This document shows, piece after piece, positions 31,704-38,031 of a DNA stretch of 38,569 nt. Below the pieces are notes generated by a model that saw nothing but the letters and a program-made list of their open reading frames with translations, did no database searches and had not been told where the DNA came from. This DNA comes from a virus: the IMG/VR virus record IMGVR_UViG_3300020182_002609, positions 1 to 38,569 of that record, one strand, 5' to 3'. Position 1 is the first letter of the stretch, and each line of letters opens with the position of its first letter. A program made the translations under genes and the position numbers.

Positions 31704-32597
31704 ATGTTAAAGTTTAAAATGTATTTACTGTCCCTACTCTCTCTTTTAGTGCTAGTATCTTGTAGCTCTTGCAGTCATATCCCTATTAAATCACAATACA
31801 AGTTAGGTGAATTAATCAACATTGACTCAATGGTGAAAGTTGAATCACTTTATGTTATCGAGCACTGTACAGGAGATATCTGTAATACATTTAAAATGTC
31901 CTCTTCCTCTTCTGGTTCTGCTATCGCTGATTCAGTTGGTGGGAAATACGTTTTAACAACTGGGCATACTTGCAATCCGGCGATGGGTGTTCCTTTCGGA
32001 CTTAAAAATGTAAAAGTTACACAACATACATTCCTTGTTGATTCTGAAGGCAATAGGCATGCTACAGTTACTGTAGACTTTAACGAAACACAAGATGTTT
32101 GCATTCTTCACTCCAAATCATTAAGGATTCCCAACCTTCCTATCAATTGGGATGATGCACCCGATGTTGGCGATAAGGTGTACAACTTTGCTGCTTCTTT
32201 GGGAGTATTCGGTGAAAAGACTATTCCAGTATTGGAAGGTCGATATTCTGGTAAATACTGGGGTATGGCTTTGTATACGATTCCCACCATCGGAGGAAGT
32301 TCAGGTTCACCAATTTTCAACGTGCAAGGCGAACTTATTGGTATGATTCACTCTGTACACAGTAGGTATCATCATCTGTCTTTTGGTCCGCATCATAAAG
32401 ACTTGATGGCTTATATCAAGGAATACACACCACATAATGTACCCAGAGGTATTAGAACCGAGTGGACAGATATTCCAGAAAAGAAATCAAAAAAGATTTA
32501 CTTAGATGATGTAAGTCTCAAAAAGTATCTTGATACTATCGATGGAAATAACTGTGATTGTGTTGGTCGTGAATGTTTGACTAAATGTATTAATTAA
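31704..32597 (+). CDS. Trypsin-like serine protease, predicted lipoprotein (copy 2)
   Basis: The product has 297 residues. The signal MLKFKMYLLSLLSLLVLVSC ends in a lipobox with Cys20. The triad is His88 in YVLTTGHTC, Asp131 in TQDVCILHSK, and Ser200 in TIGGSSGSPIFNVQGELIG. It shares YNFAA, the YTIP segment before the serine and GMIHSVH with copy 1, so the two are paralogues. A C-terminal extension of about 70 residues, ending with CDCVGRECLTKC (four cysteines), is absent from copy 1. Its stop overlaps the end of the converging clpP gene by four bases. Confidence 0.88.
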   Translation: MLKFKMYLLSLLSLLVLVSCSSCSHIPIKSQYKLGELINIDSMVKVESLYVIEHCTGDICNTFKMSSSSSGSAIADSVGGKYVLTTGHTCNPAMGVPFGLKNVKVTQHTFLVDSEGNRHATVTVDFNETQDVCILHSKSLRIPNLPINWDDAPDVGDKVYNFAASLGVFGEKTIPVLEGRYSGKYWGMALYTIPTIGGSSGSPIFNVQGELIGMIHSVHSRYHHLSFGPHHKDLMAYIKEYTPHNVPRGIRTEWTDIPEKKSKKIYLDDVSLKKYLDTIDGNNCDCVGRECLTKCIN

Positions 32598-33226
32598 ACG
32601 ATAATCTCGTCGATTAAACCATACTTCAAACAGGTCTTTGCGGTCCACCACAGGTCATGCTTGAGCATTTTTGCAAGCTCTTTTGCAGGTATCTTTGTGT
32701 GTTGGATATAAATATCTCGGATGGTTTTCATCAAGAGATCGTTATTAGCCATATCGTCTTTAAGCTCTTCATACTTACCCCAGCTTCCAGCAGAGAGTTG
32801 ATGAATAAGCATAAAAGAGTGTTCGTGCATCATTCGATGTTCTCCTACCACGCTCATTATTGTAGCAGCAGAGGCGGCACAACCATCGATCACAGTGGTC
32901 ACAGGCACTTCAGACGTCTTAATATAATCTACAGCAGAAAAGCCAGCGAAAACGCTTCCACCATATGAATTGATGTGGAGATGGATATCTCCAATAGCAG
33001 TTGTTTGGAGAGCGCAGGCTTTGTTCGTCATATTGATTTCTAAATTCTTAATAGACTTATTCAAAGCAAGGATCTTGGGACGAGTAACTTCCGAATAGAA
33101 ATAAATTCTATTGTTAGCCGATGTTACTTGATCTTTTTCAGAACTGCTACCGGCTTCGTCTCCTCCACGGGTAGCGTTTGGTTGTTCATCCGAATCCACT
33201 TCGGAAATCCATTTAGTTGAAATCAT
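32594..33226 (-). CDS. clpP: ClpP-like serine protease, phage type
   Basis: The product has 210 residues. The catalytic triad is Ser119 in DGCAASAATIM, His142 in FMLIHQLSAG and probably Asp191 in KHDLWWTA. The oxyanion-loop strand HLHINSYGGSVFAG and the fold-typical SVVGEHRMMHEHS are present. The N-terminal 35 residues are a polar linker (SDEQPNATRGGDEAGSSSE), not the usual axial loop sequence, so docking to a Clp ATPase may differ. Phage ClpP homologues are common in T4-like marine viruses, and some act in head maturation. Start shown has weak ribosome-site similarity (AAGGAT). Confidence 0.9.
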   Translation of the reverse strand: MISTKWISEVDSDEQPNATRGGDEAGSSSEKDQVTSANNRIYFYSEVTRPKILALNKSIKNLEINMTNKACALQTTAIGDIHLHINSYGGSVFAGFSAVDYIKTSEVPVTTVIDGCAASAATIMSVVGEHRMMHEHSFMLIHQLSAGSWGKYEELKDDMANNDLLMKTIRDIYIQHTKIPAKELAKMLKHDLWWTAKTCLKYGLIDEIIV

Positions 33227-33228
33227 TT

Positions 33229-33396
33229 TTATCCTTTATTAGTTTTTATTTCTGTAATGACTCGTTTCATATCTTGTTCGATCCTATTAACAACAGTTGC
33301 TAACTCATTCTGCAAAACTGCCATATCATCACGAAGGTCGCTCAAGCGCGATGTGATATTGTTTACTTTTGTTTCCAATTCTTTGGTGGTTGCCAT
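33229..33396 (-). CDS. Short coiled-coil protein
   Basis: The product has 55 residues starting MATTKELETKVNN, chosen because AAGGAG precedes this ATG by seven bases; a longer frame to 33471 would run through the end of the phosphomannomutase gene. The whole chain reads as a heptad coiled coil (ITSRLSDLRDDMAVLQNELATVV and then NRIEQDMKRVITEI). It is likely a small oligomeric protein. No function is proposed. It abuts clpP with a two-base gap. Confidence 0.75.
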   Translation of the reverse strand: MATTKELETKVNNITSRLSDLRDDMAVLQNELATVVNRIEQDMKRVITEIKTNKG

Positions 33397-33412
33397 TTTA
33401 AAACTCCTTAAA

Positions 33413-34174
33413 TTATATTTTTTTAGCTTGTAGAAAAAGAATTTTTTTCCAAGTTTCTTTCCAACTTTCAACCCTTACAACGTTATTCTCATATTGTGAA
33501 TTTTCAATCGCTGATGCCAGGGCAAAATCATTTCCGCCAAACTCTGTTCTATCACCATAAAAATTAATTACAGTGTTTTGTGAGATCATAGCATTGTTTT
33601 CAAGATATGTTAAGACCTGTGATTTATCTTTTCCAGGATTAAAGATGTCGATGCTTATCTCGCCGCCGACCACAGCAGTGACCTTATTTTTATATTTGTT
33701 ATTTAACACTGACGCAAACAAAGTTCGTTCGTTAACCTCTTTGTCAAAAGAAGAGTACTCCTCGCGAGCCTCTTGATCTGCATTGCGTCCGACAACAGAA
33801 AAATTGATCATTCCGACTCTATCTTCGATATGGTTGCCAAATCTTTTAGGGTACTTGGAAGAAAGCACTTTGTCCTTTAAATCTTCACGGAGCCCAGGAA
33901 CTTCGATAAAATCATTTTGATATATCTTCTTTCCATATTGATGGAAACAATTTCCCATGCAGGTGAACACACCGTGAACAGTTTTCAAAATGCTTTCAGG
34001 CAATTGAGATTCGATTTTCTCTAAATCACTTCCAGAAGCAAGGTAAACTTGGCTTTTTAAAGCAAATTCTGTAAAGAATGAAGCAAAATTTGTATTTATA
34101 GTTTGTCTAGGAGGGGTAAGGGTCCCGTCAACATCAAAAATATAAATTTCTTTTGTTTTATCGATTGAATTCAT
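33413..34174 (-). CDS. Eukaryote-type (HAD) phosphomannomutase-like enzyme
   Basis: The product has 253 residues, the length of PMM2/Sec53 enzymes. It begins IYIFDVDGTLTPPRQTI, the PMM form of HAD motif I with nucleophile Asp14 and acid Asp16. RVGMINFSVVGRN at about 119-131 is the sugar-phosphate binding signature, VVGGEISIDIFNPGKDKSQ at 168-186 and INFYGDRTEFGGNDFALA at 203-220 are the metal loop. These motifs are characteristic of alpha-PMM from eukaryotes, distinct from bacterial ManB. It would make mannose-1-phosphate, which with a host guanylyltransferase gives the Gmd substrate. It is 31 kb from gmd. Confidence 0.85.
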   Translation of the reverse strand: MNSIDKTKEIYIFDVDGTLTPPRQTINTNFASFFTEFALKSQVYLASGSDLEKIESQLPESILKTVHGVFTCMGNCFHQYGKKIYQNDFIEVPGLREDLKDKVLSSKYPKRFGNHIEDRVGMINFSVVGRNADQEAREEYSSFDKEVNERTLFASVLNNKYKNKVTAVVGGEISIDIFNPGKDKSQVLTYLENNAMISQNTVINFYGDRTEFGGNDFALASAIENSQYENNVVRVESWKETWKKILFLQAKKI

Positions 34175-34358
34175 TTAATAACACCAAATTCTGTTTACAC
34201 CAATCAAAGCTTTTAATCTCTACGTTTTCTGTTTGTTTATAAAACAAGGTAGCTGTCTTTTTGTGGTAGTTCACATTCATCAAAACAACAAGATCTTTCG
34301 GGGTTTCTTTGTGATAATACTCCCGAAGTGGTTTTAAATCTTCATCTATCATTTTCAT
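34158..34358 (-). CDS. Small unrecognised protein
   Basis: The product has 66 residues with a basic-aromatic pattern (KPLREYYHKETPKDLVVLMNVNYHKKTATLFYKQ, here given in outline). It looks like a small alpha-beta fold: a helix followed by two strands, LVVLMNVNY and TATLFYKQ. Its ATG overlaps the stop of the 59-residue gene at 34355, and its own end overlaps the phosphomannomutase start. No family is recognised. Confidence 0.6.
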   Translation of the reverse strand: MKMIDEDLKPLREYYHKETPKDLVVLMNVNYHKKTATLFYKQTENVEIKSFDWCKQNLVLLNEFNR

Positions 34359-34534
34359 CCCAACAAAAGCTTAAGTTGCTTTTCATTTATGGAGCGTCCT
34401 TCGACCTTTCCTTGTTCTTGCAAGACTTCTTCATGTTGAAGTTCTGCCAAGAATGGGTATTTTTCAAATACCTGCGTCAGCGTTAAATTTTGGGCTGCTT
34501 GTAGTTCTTTTATTTTTTCGGTTACGATTCCCAT
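34355..34534 (-). CDS. Small helical protein of 59 residues
   Basis: The frame reads MGIVTEKIKELQAAQNLTL through LNEKQLKLLLG-like text to a TGA overlapping the next start (GGATGAAAATG). AAAAGGAGACTAAAG lies before the ATG, a strong ribosome site. Content is amphipathic helix (QVFEKYPFLAELQ, EEVLQEQGKVEGRSINEKQ). It overlaps the end of the gene at 34464 by 71 bases in another frame. It is too short for a routine ORF list but is well supported by its site and coupling. Confidence 0.65.
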   Translation of the reverse strand: MGIVTEKIKELQAAQNLTLTQVFEKYPFLAELQHEEVLQEQGKVEGRSINEKQLKLLLG

Positions 34535-34751
34535 CTTTAGTCTCCTTTTCGTTTAGTACTGGTTCTTTTCTGTATTTTACCTGAAAACGTCCATCTGCCC
34601 TTCTACGGACCTTTGTCTGCATATTGGGGGCTTTTTTGTTGGACCATTCAACTTTTAATTTTTCAATTCTTTCCAATGCCTCAAGGTGCAAAGAAAAGAG
34701 GCGGTCGTTTGTCCACTTAGGACCTTCTTTAATTTTCTCTGTGTCTGTCAT
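34464..34751 (-). CDS. Small basic protein of unknown function
   Basis: The product has 95 residues when started at the ATG giving MTDTEKIKEGPKW, which has GGAGG five bases upstream; the longer frame to 34781 would overlap the previous gene. A central segment KVRRRADGRFQVKYRKEP is a beta hairpin-like basic patch, and the tail is Lys/Arg/Asn rich (NRNRKNKRTTSS). It may bind nucleic acid. The last 71 bases are shared with the start of the 59-residue gene in another frame, so the tail could be poorly constrained. Confidence 0.6.
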   Translation of the reverse strand: MTDTEKIKEGPKWTNDRLFSLHLEALERIEKLKVEWSNKKAPNMQTKVRRRADGRFQVKYRKEPVLNEKETKDGNRNRKNKRTTSSPKFNADAGI

Positions 34752-34764
34752 ATTATCCTCCAAT

Positions 34765-35028
34765 TTATAAAATGAACTCATTAAAGTTTAGCTTTTTTCT
34801 CAATGCAAGATCGACAAGATCTTTCTGGCTTATGTCTTTAGCAAACTTGATTTTTCTTTTTTTAAGTTCTCGTTTTAAACAAGATCTCTCCTCAAAACTA
34901 GAGAACAAGCCCTTTTTAACCAAGAAAGTAATGAGATCTCGGCGTTTTACATATTTGTTTTTTAGCAACTTATTGCTGGGTCCAAGGAAATATTTAGATT
35001 CTTCTAGAATTTGATCTTTAGTAAGCAT
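34765..35028 (-). CDS. Small basic protein of unknown function
   Basis: The product has 87 residues, rich in Lys and Arg, with helices KDQILEESKYFLGP, KRRDLITFLVKKGLF, ERSCLKRELKKRK and KDLVDLALRKKLNFNEF. The repeated KRRDLI/KELxKRK spacing suggests a small helical nucleic-acid-binding fold, but no family is recognised. GAGGT precedes the ATG. It directly follows tRNA-Thr in the transcription direction. Confidence 0.65.
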   Translation of the reverse strand: MLTKDQILEESKYFLGPSNKLLKNKYVKRRDLITFLVKKGLFSSFEERSCLKRELKKRKIKFAKDISQKDLVDLALRKKLNFNEFIL

Positions 35029-35053
35029 TTTACCTCTTTTTGTTGTGACCGAA

Positions 35054-35126
35054 GGCTCCTCACGGATTCGAACCGTGGACCTGCTGATTACAAATCAGCC
35101 GCTCTAGCCAACTGAGCTAAGGAGCC
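35054..35126 (-). tRNA. tRNA-Thr (anticodon TGT)
   Basis: A 73-base cloverleaf on the minus strand starts GGCTCCTTAGCTCAG and ends GAGGAGCC without encoded CCA. The anticodon stem CTGAT/ATCAG encloses the loop TTTGTAA with anticodon TGT. D and T arms (GGTTCGAATCC) are canonical. Confidence 0.95.
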
Positions 35127-35145
35127 AAATTAAATTTTTAAAGAA

Positions 35146-35218
35146 TGGAGATGACAGGAGTCGAACCTGCGACATCTGCCTTGCAAAGGCAGCGCTCTAC
35201 CAACTGAGCTACATCCCC
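35146..35218 (-). tRNA. tRNA-Ala (anticodon TGC)
   Basis: This 73-base gene starts GGGGATGTAGCTCAG. The anticodon loop TTTGCAA gives TGC. The acceptor stem pairs GGGGATG with CATCTCC and shows the G3-U70 pair that marks alanine tRNAs. T arm GGTTCGACTCC is normal. No CCA is encoded. Confidence 0.95.
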
Positions 35219-35226
35219 ATTGCGGA

Positions 35227-35299
35227 CTGCGGGGGTAGGACTCGAACCTACATATCTCAAGTTAACAGCTTGATTCATTACCAATTATGATACCCCGCA
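35227..35299 (-). tRNA. tRNA-Asn (anticodon GTT)
   Basis: This 73-base cloverleaf starts TGCGGGGTATC, with acceptor pairing TGCGGGG/CCCCGCA and discriminator G. The anticodon loop CTGTTAA gives GTT, enclosed by TCAAG/CTTGA. Its 5' end abuts the stop codon of the small membrane protein gene (35300). Confidence 0.95.
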
Positions 35300-35488
35300 T
35301 TATCGACAATCGTTAATACAGGGGCATTCTTGCTCAACAGCACTCTTGCTGCTTTGCTCGCCATACCAATTCTTTTTAACAACGTCTCTTTGGCATTCAT
35401 GAAAAGAAAGTCCTATTCCAACGATCATCATAATGATAGCACATACAAACCCCGTTTTTAATAATTTATCTTTTGTTTCCCATTTCAT
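35300..35488 (-). CDS. Small single-pass membrane protein
   Basis: The product has 62 residues. A basic start MKWETKDKLLK is followed by a hydrophobic helix (GFVCAIIMMIVGIGLSF, about 13-29), then a polar tail with four cysteines (HECQRD, QECPCINDCR). The cysteines could form disulfides if the tail is exported. AGGAG is nine bases before the ATG. It has a strong promoter directly upstream and heads the tRNA transcription unit. Function unknown. Confidence 0.75.
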   Translation of the reverse strand: MKWETKDKLLKTGFVCAIIMMIVGIGLSFHECQRDVVKKNWYGEQSSKSAVEQECPCINDCR

Positions 35489-35506
35489 AAAGCGAAACTC
35501 CTATTG

Positions 35507-35534
35507 ATTATAGCAATAAATAGATAAAAGTCAA
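35507..35534 (-). promoter_or_regulatory. Strong sigma70-type promoter for the membrane protein and tRNA cluster
   Basis: TTGACT (35534-35529), a 16-base spacer and a perfect TATAAT (35512-35507) lie on the minus strand, in the gap before the gene starting at 35488. Only one base differs from consensus. It would drive the small membrane protein, the three tRNAs and probably genes downstream. Confidence 0.8.
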
Positions 35535-35535
35535 G

Positions 35536-36006
35536 TTATTTTGAATGTTTATCAGCTATAGAGCTTGCGGCGAAAGCCTCTGGTTTTACTTTACAAGTGA
35601 ACCCAACACCTTTAGCATAACCGATTAACATATCTGCATAAGAGCTTGTTTTTTCTTTCTTATCTGCTGATGATATATCTAAATGAATTTCAATATTTGA
35701 ATCAGGAAACTGCTCGTAAATACTCAAAGATAATTTGACTGACTTCTCAACTTCTAAAGTAATTCTTTCCAATATTGTTGGAAACTTCAAAGCCTCAAAC
35801 TTTGTTTTTTTAAAAAAGTACCTGCCACCTGTTTGTCCGTCTGCGCCATGGAAACATATTGCTGTGGAGAAAATGCACTGCTGTCGTTCAACGTGACTGT
35901 CGGTTCCAATAAAGATCGTTCCATTGTTTCGAGTGTGCTCTTTGATTAAATCAAGGATATCTTCGTAGAGTATTTCTGCACCAGATCCACAATGCCAACC
36001 AGACAC
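35536..36006 (-). CDS. YkuK-type RNase H-like protein (DUF458)
   Basis: The product has 156 residues. The opening NNGTIFIGTDSHVERQQCIFSTAICFH is the RNase H-like strand pair of the YkuK/DUF458 family, with the catalytic acid Asp in GTDS. A second acidic strand is EIHLDISSADKKEKTS, and YADMLIGYAKGVGFTCKVKPEAFAASSIADKHSK forms the C-terminal helix and Asp/His end. It is a likely metal-dependent nuclease, with unknown substrate. It overlaps the upstream gene by one base (TAATG arrangement). Confidence 0.85.
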   Translation of the reverse strand: MSGWHCGSGAEILYEDILDLIKEHTRNNGTIFIGTDSHVERQQCIFSTAICFHGADGQTGGRYFFKKTKFEALKFPTILERITLEVEKSVKLSLSIYEQFPDSNIEIHLDISSADKKEKTSSYADMLIGYAKGVGFTCKVKPEAFAASSIADKHSK

Positions 36007-36362
36007 TATTTTCCTCCTGAGATTACTTCTAAATTATCACAAAACTCACACCTAGTAAACGTCTTCTTTCCATAGTTCCACTGGACGTCTACAACATGTC
36101 GGATATTATCGCCGCCACTTAGCAAGCCGTATGTGGTTATCACTCTTCTGGGCTCATTCAAAACAATTCCATGATATTTCTGGATTGTGAATTTATGCTT
36201 AAGATGAACCAAGTCTCCAGTCTTTATCACAGACTGGTGGATTTCAGTCCACAAATAAGGTACAACATACTGATTTAACAGAGAATCTAAATAAAAATAA
36301 ACTTCGTAATATGACTCACGGAGTTTCTTTCTCATCTTCTTAATCGGTTGGCTTAAATTCAT
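36006..36362 (-). CDS. Unrecognised protein with basic N-terminus and beta core
   Basis: The product has 118 residues. The N-terminal IKKMRKKLRESYYEVYFYLDSL is a basic-aromatic helix. The middle, KTGDLVHLKHKFTIQKYHGIVL, reads like an SH3/Tudor-like barrel, and VVDVQWNYGKKTFTRCEFCDNLEVI ends it with a CxxC. A small beta-barrel with one metal knuckle is possible. No family is recognised. A second in-frame Met at codon 10 may be the start if the nearby promoter is used. Confidence 0.65.
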   Translation of the reverse strand: MNLSQPIKKMRKKLRESYYEVYFYLDSLLNQYVVPYLWTEIHQSVIKTGDLVHLKHKFTIQKYHGIVLNEPRRVITTYGLLSGGDNIRHVVDVQWNYGKKTFTRCEFCDNLEVISGGK

Positions 36363-36528
36363 TAGACACTATAACTAGTGAAACTGAATAAGACAATAGG
36401 TAAATATTTTTTTTACTGGTTAAGATATTATAATTACTGAAGAATAAACTTGACTTAAAATATAAGATTTACTTACTGGTAATTACGTGATATGCTATTA
36501 TGTATAATAAGATAAATACTTAATTTAA
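36363..36528. other. AT-rich non-coding interval with repeated TTACTGG words
   Basis: This 166-base gap is the longest gene-free stretch in the window. It is dominated by A and T. The word TTACTGGT occurs at 36413-36420 and again at 36473-36480, with a related AATTACTGA at about 36432-36440 between them. TTAATTAATTAA-like tracts close to the stop codon at 36529 add to the low-melting character. No GC-rich stem-loop or terminator is visible. It could be a control region or replication-related site. Confidence 0.5.
36368..36396 (-). promoter_or_regulatory. Possible sigma70-like promoter close to the 36362 start
   Basis: TTGTCT (36396-36391), 17 bases and TATAGT (36373-36368) resemble the sigma70 consensus. 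The -10 lies only five bases from the ATG at 36362, so transcripts would begin at or after that codon. The promoter is therefore real only if the gene is leaderless or starts at codon 10. Confidence 0.3.
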
Positions 36529-36894
36529 TTAATCTTTTTTAAAGTATTCTTTAGTATTAAACCTTTTAATTAATTGAATAAATTCAATAGTAGATAAACC
36601 TAAGAAACTAGCTCCTTCTCCATTAGTTCTAGAAGCAGAGTAAGTATATTTTAATATTGCATCTTTAATTATATTAGGTAAATCATACCATATCTTAAGT
36701 CCATATAAGTTATTCTTAACTGACTTAGCAGCTAATTCTAATCTTAAACCAACTATTTCTTCAAGAGTTAGGTTAGAAAGCATGATTTCAAACTGATCAT
36801 TAGTTTTCTCTTGACTTTTCAGTTTATTTGAAATAGAATAGTATTGTCCTTCTTTAATTTTAGGATTATATCTACGTCTTTTCTTATACCACAT
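36529..36894 (-). CDS. Small conserved phage protein with HTH-like C-terminus
   Basis: The product has 121 residues. It opens MWYKKRRRYNPKIKEGQYYSI, a basic-aromatic segment, then LTLEEIVGLRLELAAKSVKN. The C-terminal AILKYTYSASRTNGEGASFLGLSTIEFIQLIKRF has the spacing of a Fis-type helix-turn-helix, so DNA binding is possible. The nucleotide sequence is much more AT-rich than in the glycan genes. Its stop faces the non-coding gap, and its ATG overlaps the stop of the acidic protein gene by one base. Confidence 0.7.
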   Translation of the reverse strand: MWYKKRRRYNPKIKEGQYYSISNKLKSQEKTNDQFEIMLSNLTLEEIVGLRLELAAKSVKNNLYGLKIWYDLPNIIKDAILKYTYSASRTNGEGASFLGLSTIEFIQLIKRFNTKEYFKKD

Positions 36895-37718
36895 TAAGCA
36901 CCTAGTGCAGAAGTAAGAGTCTCATCATCTAATTCAATCTCATCATCTAATTCAAGACCACCAGTATCAGCACTAGCTTCAGGATCGTTTAATTCAACCT
37001 CACTATCATCTAATACTTCAGGAGTATCAGGAGTTGCTTCCAGATCAGTTTCAAATTTATCAAAGTATAGATCGATATTCTTGATTAAGTAATCATAAAA
37101 TAAACCTTTATCTTCTTCATCAGAAAGAACATCATATGCATCAACAATTTGGTTCTCAACTTTTTTGAAAGCTTCAAAAGCAACATTACGACCAGTTAGA
37201 TTTTGTCCTTCTACACCGAAGGTTTCTCTTTCATCAGGTTCTTCTTCTTCAATTTCCGGCTCTTCTTCTCCAGGATCAATATCAATGAAAGCAGGATCTA
37301 CATTATCATCTTCAGCATCAACCTCAATATCAATCTGCTCTTCCAGTTCTTCTGAAGAATCCTTGTTTAGTTCAACGGGACGCAGTGTCCTATCAGCCGC
37401 AGCAAGGATGTGTGCTCGAAAGCTTTCTCTTTGTTCGATATTCGTGGTGAGTTTTTTGTAATCATCTTCAAGGGTTGGGATAATTTTTTTCAAAAGATCT
37501 TCAAGGACATTAATACCAGTAGATCTTTCAGGAGAAACTTCAACATCAGGAGTCCCTACCTCAGTGATTAATTTTCTAATGTGTTTGCGGAGCATCTTCT
37601 CTTCGTTTAAAGATTGTGCAACTGCCTTCTTTTCTTCGGTGAGGATATCTTTGATTCCTTCACGAATTACTTTTCTTAATTTAAGTTCTTCATAGAACTC
37701 ATGACGATCCATCTGCAT
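36894..37718 (-). CDS. Acidic scaffold-like protein, probably virion-associated
   Basis: The product has 274 residues and is divided into a charged helical N-terminus (1-110: REGIKDILTEEKKAVAQSL, KHIRKLITEVG) and a highly acidic central linker (about 125-165, Glu/Asp-Pro runs). A short helical domain follows (FEAFKKVENQIVDAYDVLS, IDLYFDKFET), then a tail LELDDEIELDDETLTSALGA. The composition suggests a head core, scaffold or internal structural protein, as in other T4-type phages, but no homologue is named. An 18-bp tandem repeat encodes the tail. AAGGAG precedes the ATG. Confidence 0.65.
   Translation of the reverse strand: MQMDRHEFYEELKLRKVIREGIKDILTEEKKAVAQSLNEEKMLRKHIRKLITEVGTPDVEVSPERSTGINVLEDLLKKIIPTLEDDYKKLTTNIEQRESFRAHILAAADRTLRPVELNKDSSEELEEQIDIEVDAEDDNVDPAFIDIDPGEEEPEIEEEEPDERETFGVEGQNLTGRNVAFEAFKKVENQIVDAYDVLSDEEDKGLFYDYLIKNIDLYFDKFETDLEATPDTPEVLDDSEVELNDPEASADTGGLELDDEIELDDETLTSALGA
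36920..36955 (-). repeat. Two exact tandem copies of an 18-bp unit in the acidic tail
   Basis: Bases 36920-36937 and 36938-36955 are identical (tctcatcatctaattcaa on the plus strand). They encode the acidic LELDDE/IELDDE tail of the gene at 36894. The repeat is in frame and could vary in copy number by slippage. Confidence 0.9.
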
Positions 37719-37997
37719 TTATTTGTTCTCCTTTTGTAAAAGCATATTCATAATTTTTTCAACAAGGTCTTCTTCTCTAATTAGAGATTCTTCATCATTG
37801 TTATTACCTGCGGTGCCCTGGACAGAACCAGTGCTTACAGCAGAAATTTCTTCTAGTTCCTCTTCCTCTTCTATTCTTTCGGGAAGATCTTTGCACTTGG
37901 CTTCAAATGCCCTTTCATCTAGCATCTCTTGATAAAGATCTTGTTGAATCTTATGATACTCTTCTTTTATAATATTTTTCATTTGTTCAGTAGTCAT
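37719..37997 (-). CDS. Small acidic helical protein
   Basis: The product has 92 residues. Helices EQMKNIIKEEYHKIQQDLYQEMLDERAFE are followed by the strongly acidic ERIEEEEELEEIS, then a Gly/Asn linker and an amphipathic end EEDLVEKIMNMLLQKENK. The N-terminus resembles that of the next gene in style (REGIKDIL, KLITE), so the two may be related scaffold-type components. Its stop is followed immediately by the next ATG. No family is recognised. Confidence 0.65.
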   Translation of the reverse strand: MTTEQMKNIIKEEYHKIQQDLYQEMLDERAFEAKCKDLPERIEEEEELEEISAVSTGSVQGTAGNNNDEESLIREEDLVEKIMNMLLQKENK

Positions 37998-38031
37998 TAT
38001 AACATAACCCTCTAACTATTAAATAGTTCTT

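Noticed and set aside
33397-33471. N-terminal extension of the 33229 coiled-coil gene
   Set aside because: The extension is encoded within the end of the phosphomannomutase gene and lacks a ribosome site, while AAGGAG precedes the ATG at 33396.
34085-34105. TATAAATA-like T4 late promoter on the minus strand
   Set aside because: It lies inside the phosphomannomutase coding sequence, about 700 bases before the next start, and the octamer is expected by chance in AT-rich DNA.
37165-37461. Ser-rich plus-strand frame of 98 residues
   Set aside because: It is the mirror of the Glu/Asp-rich segment of the acidic protein gene on the minus strand. It has no ribosome site and no independent features.
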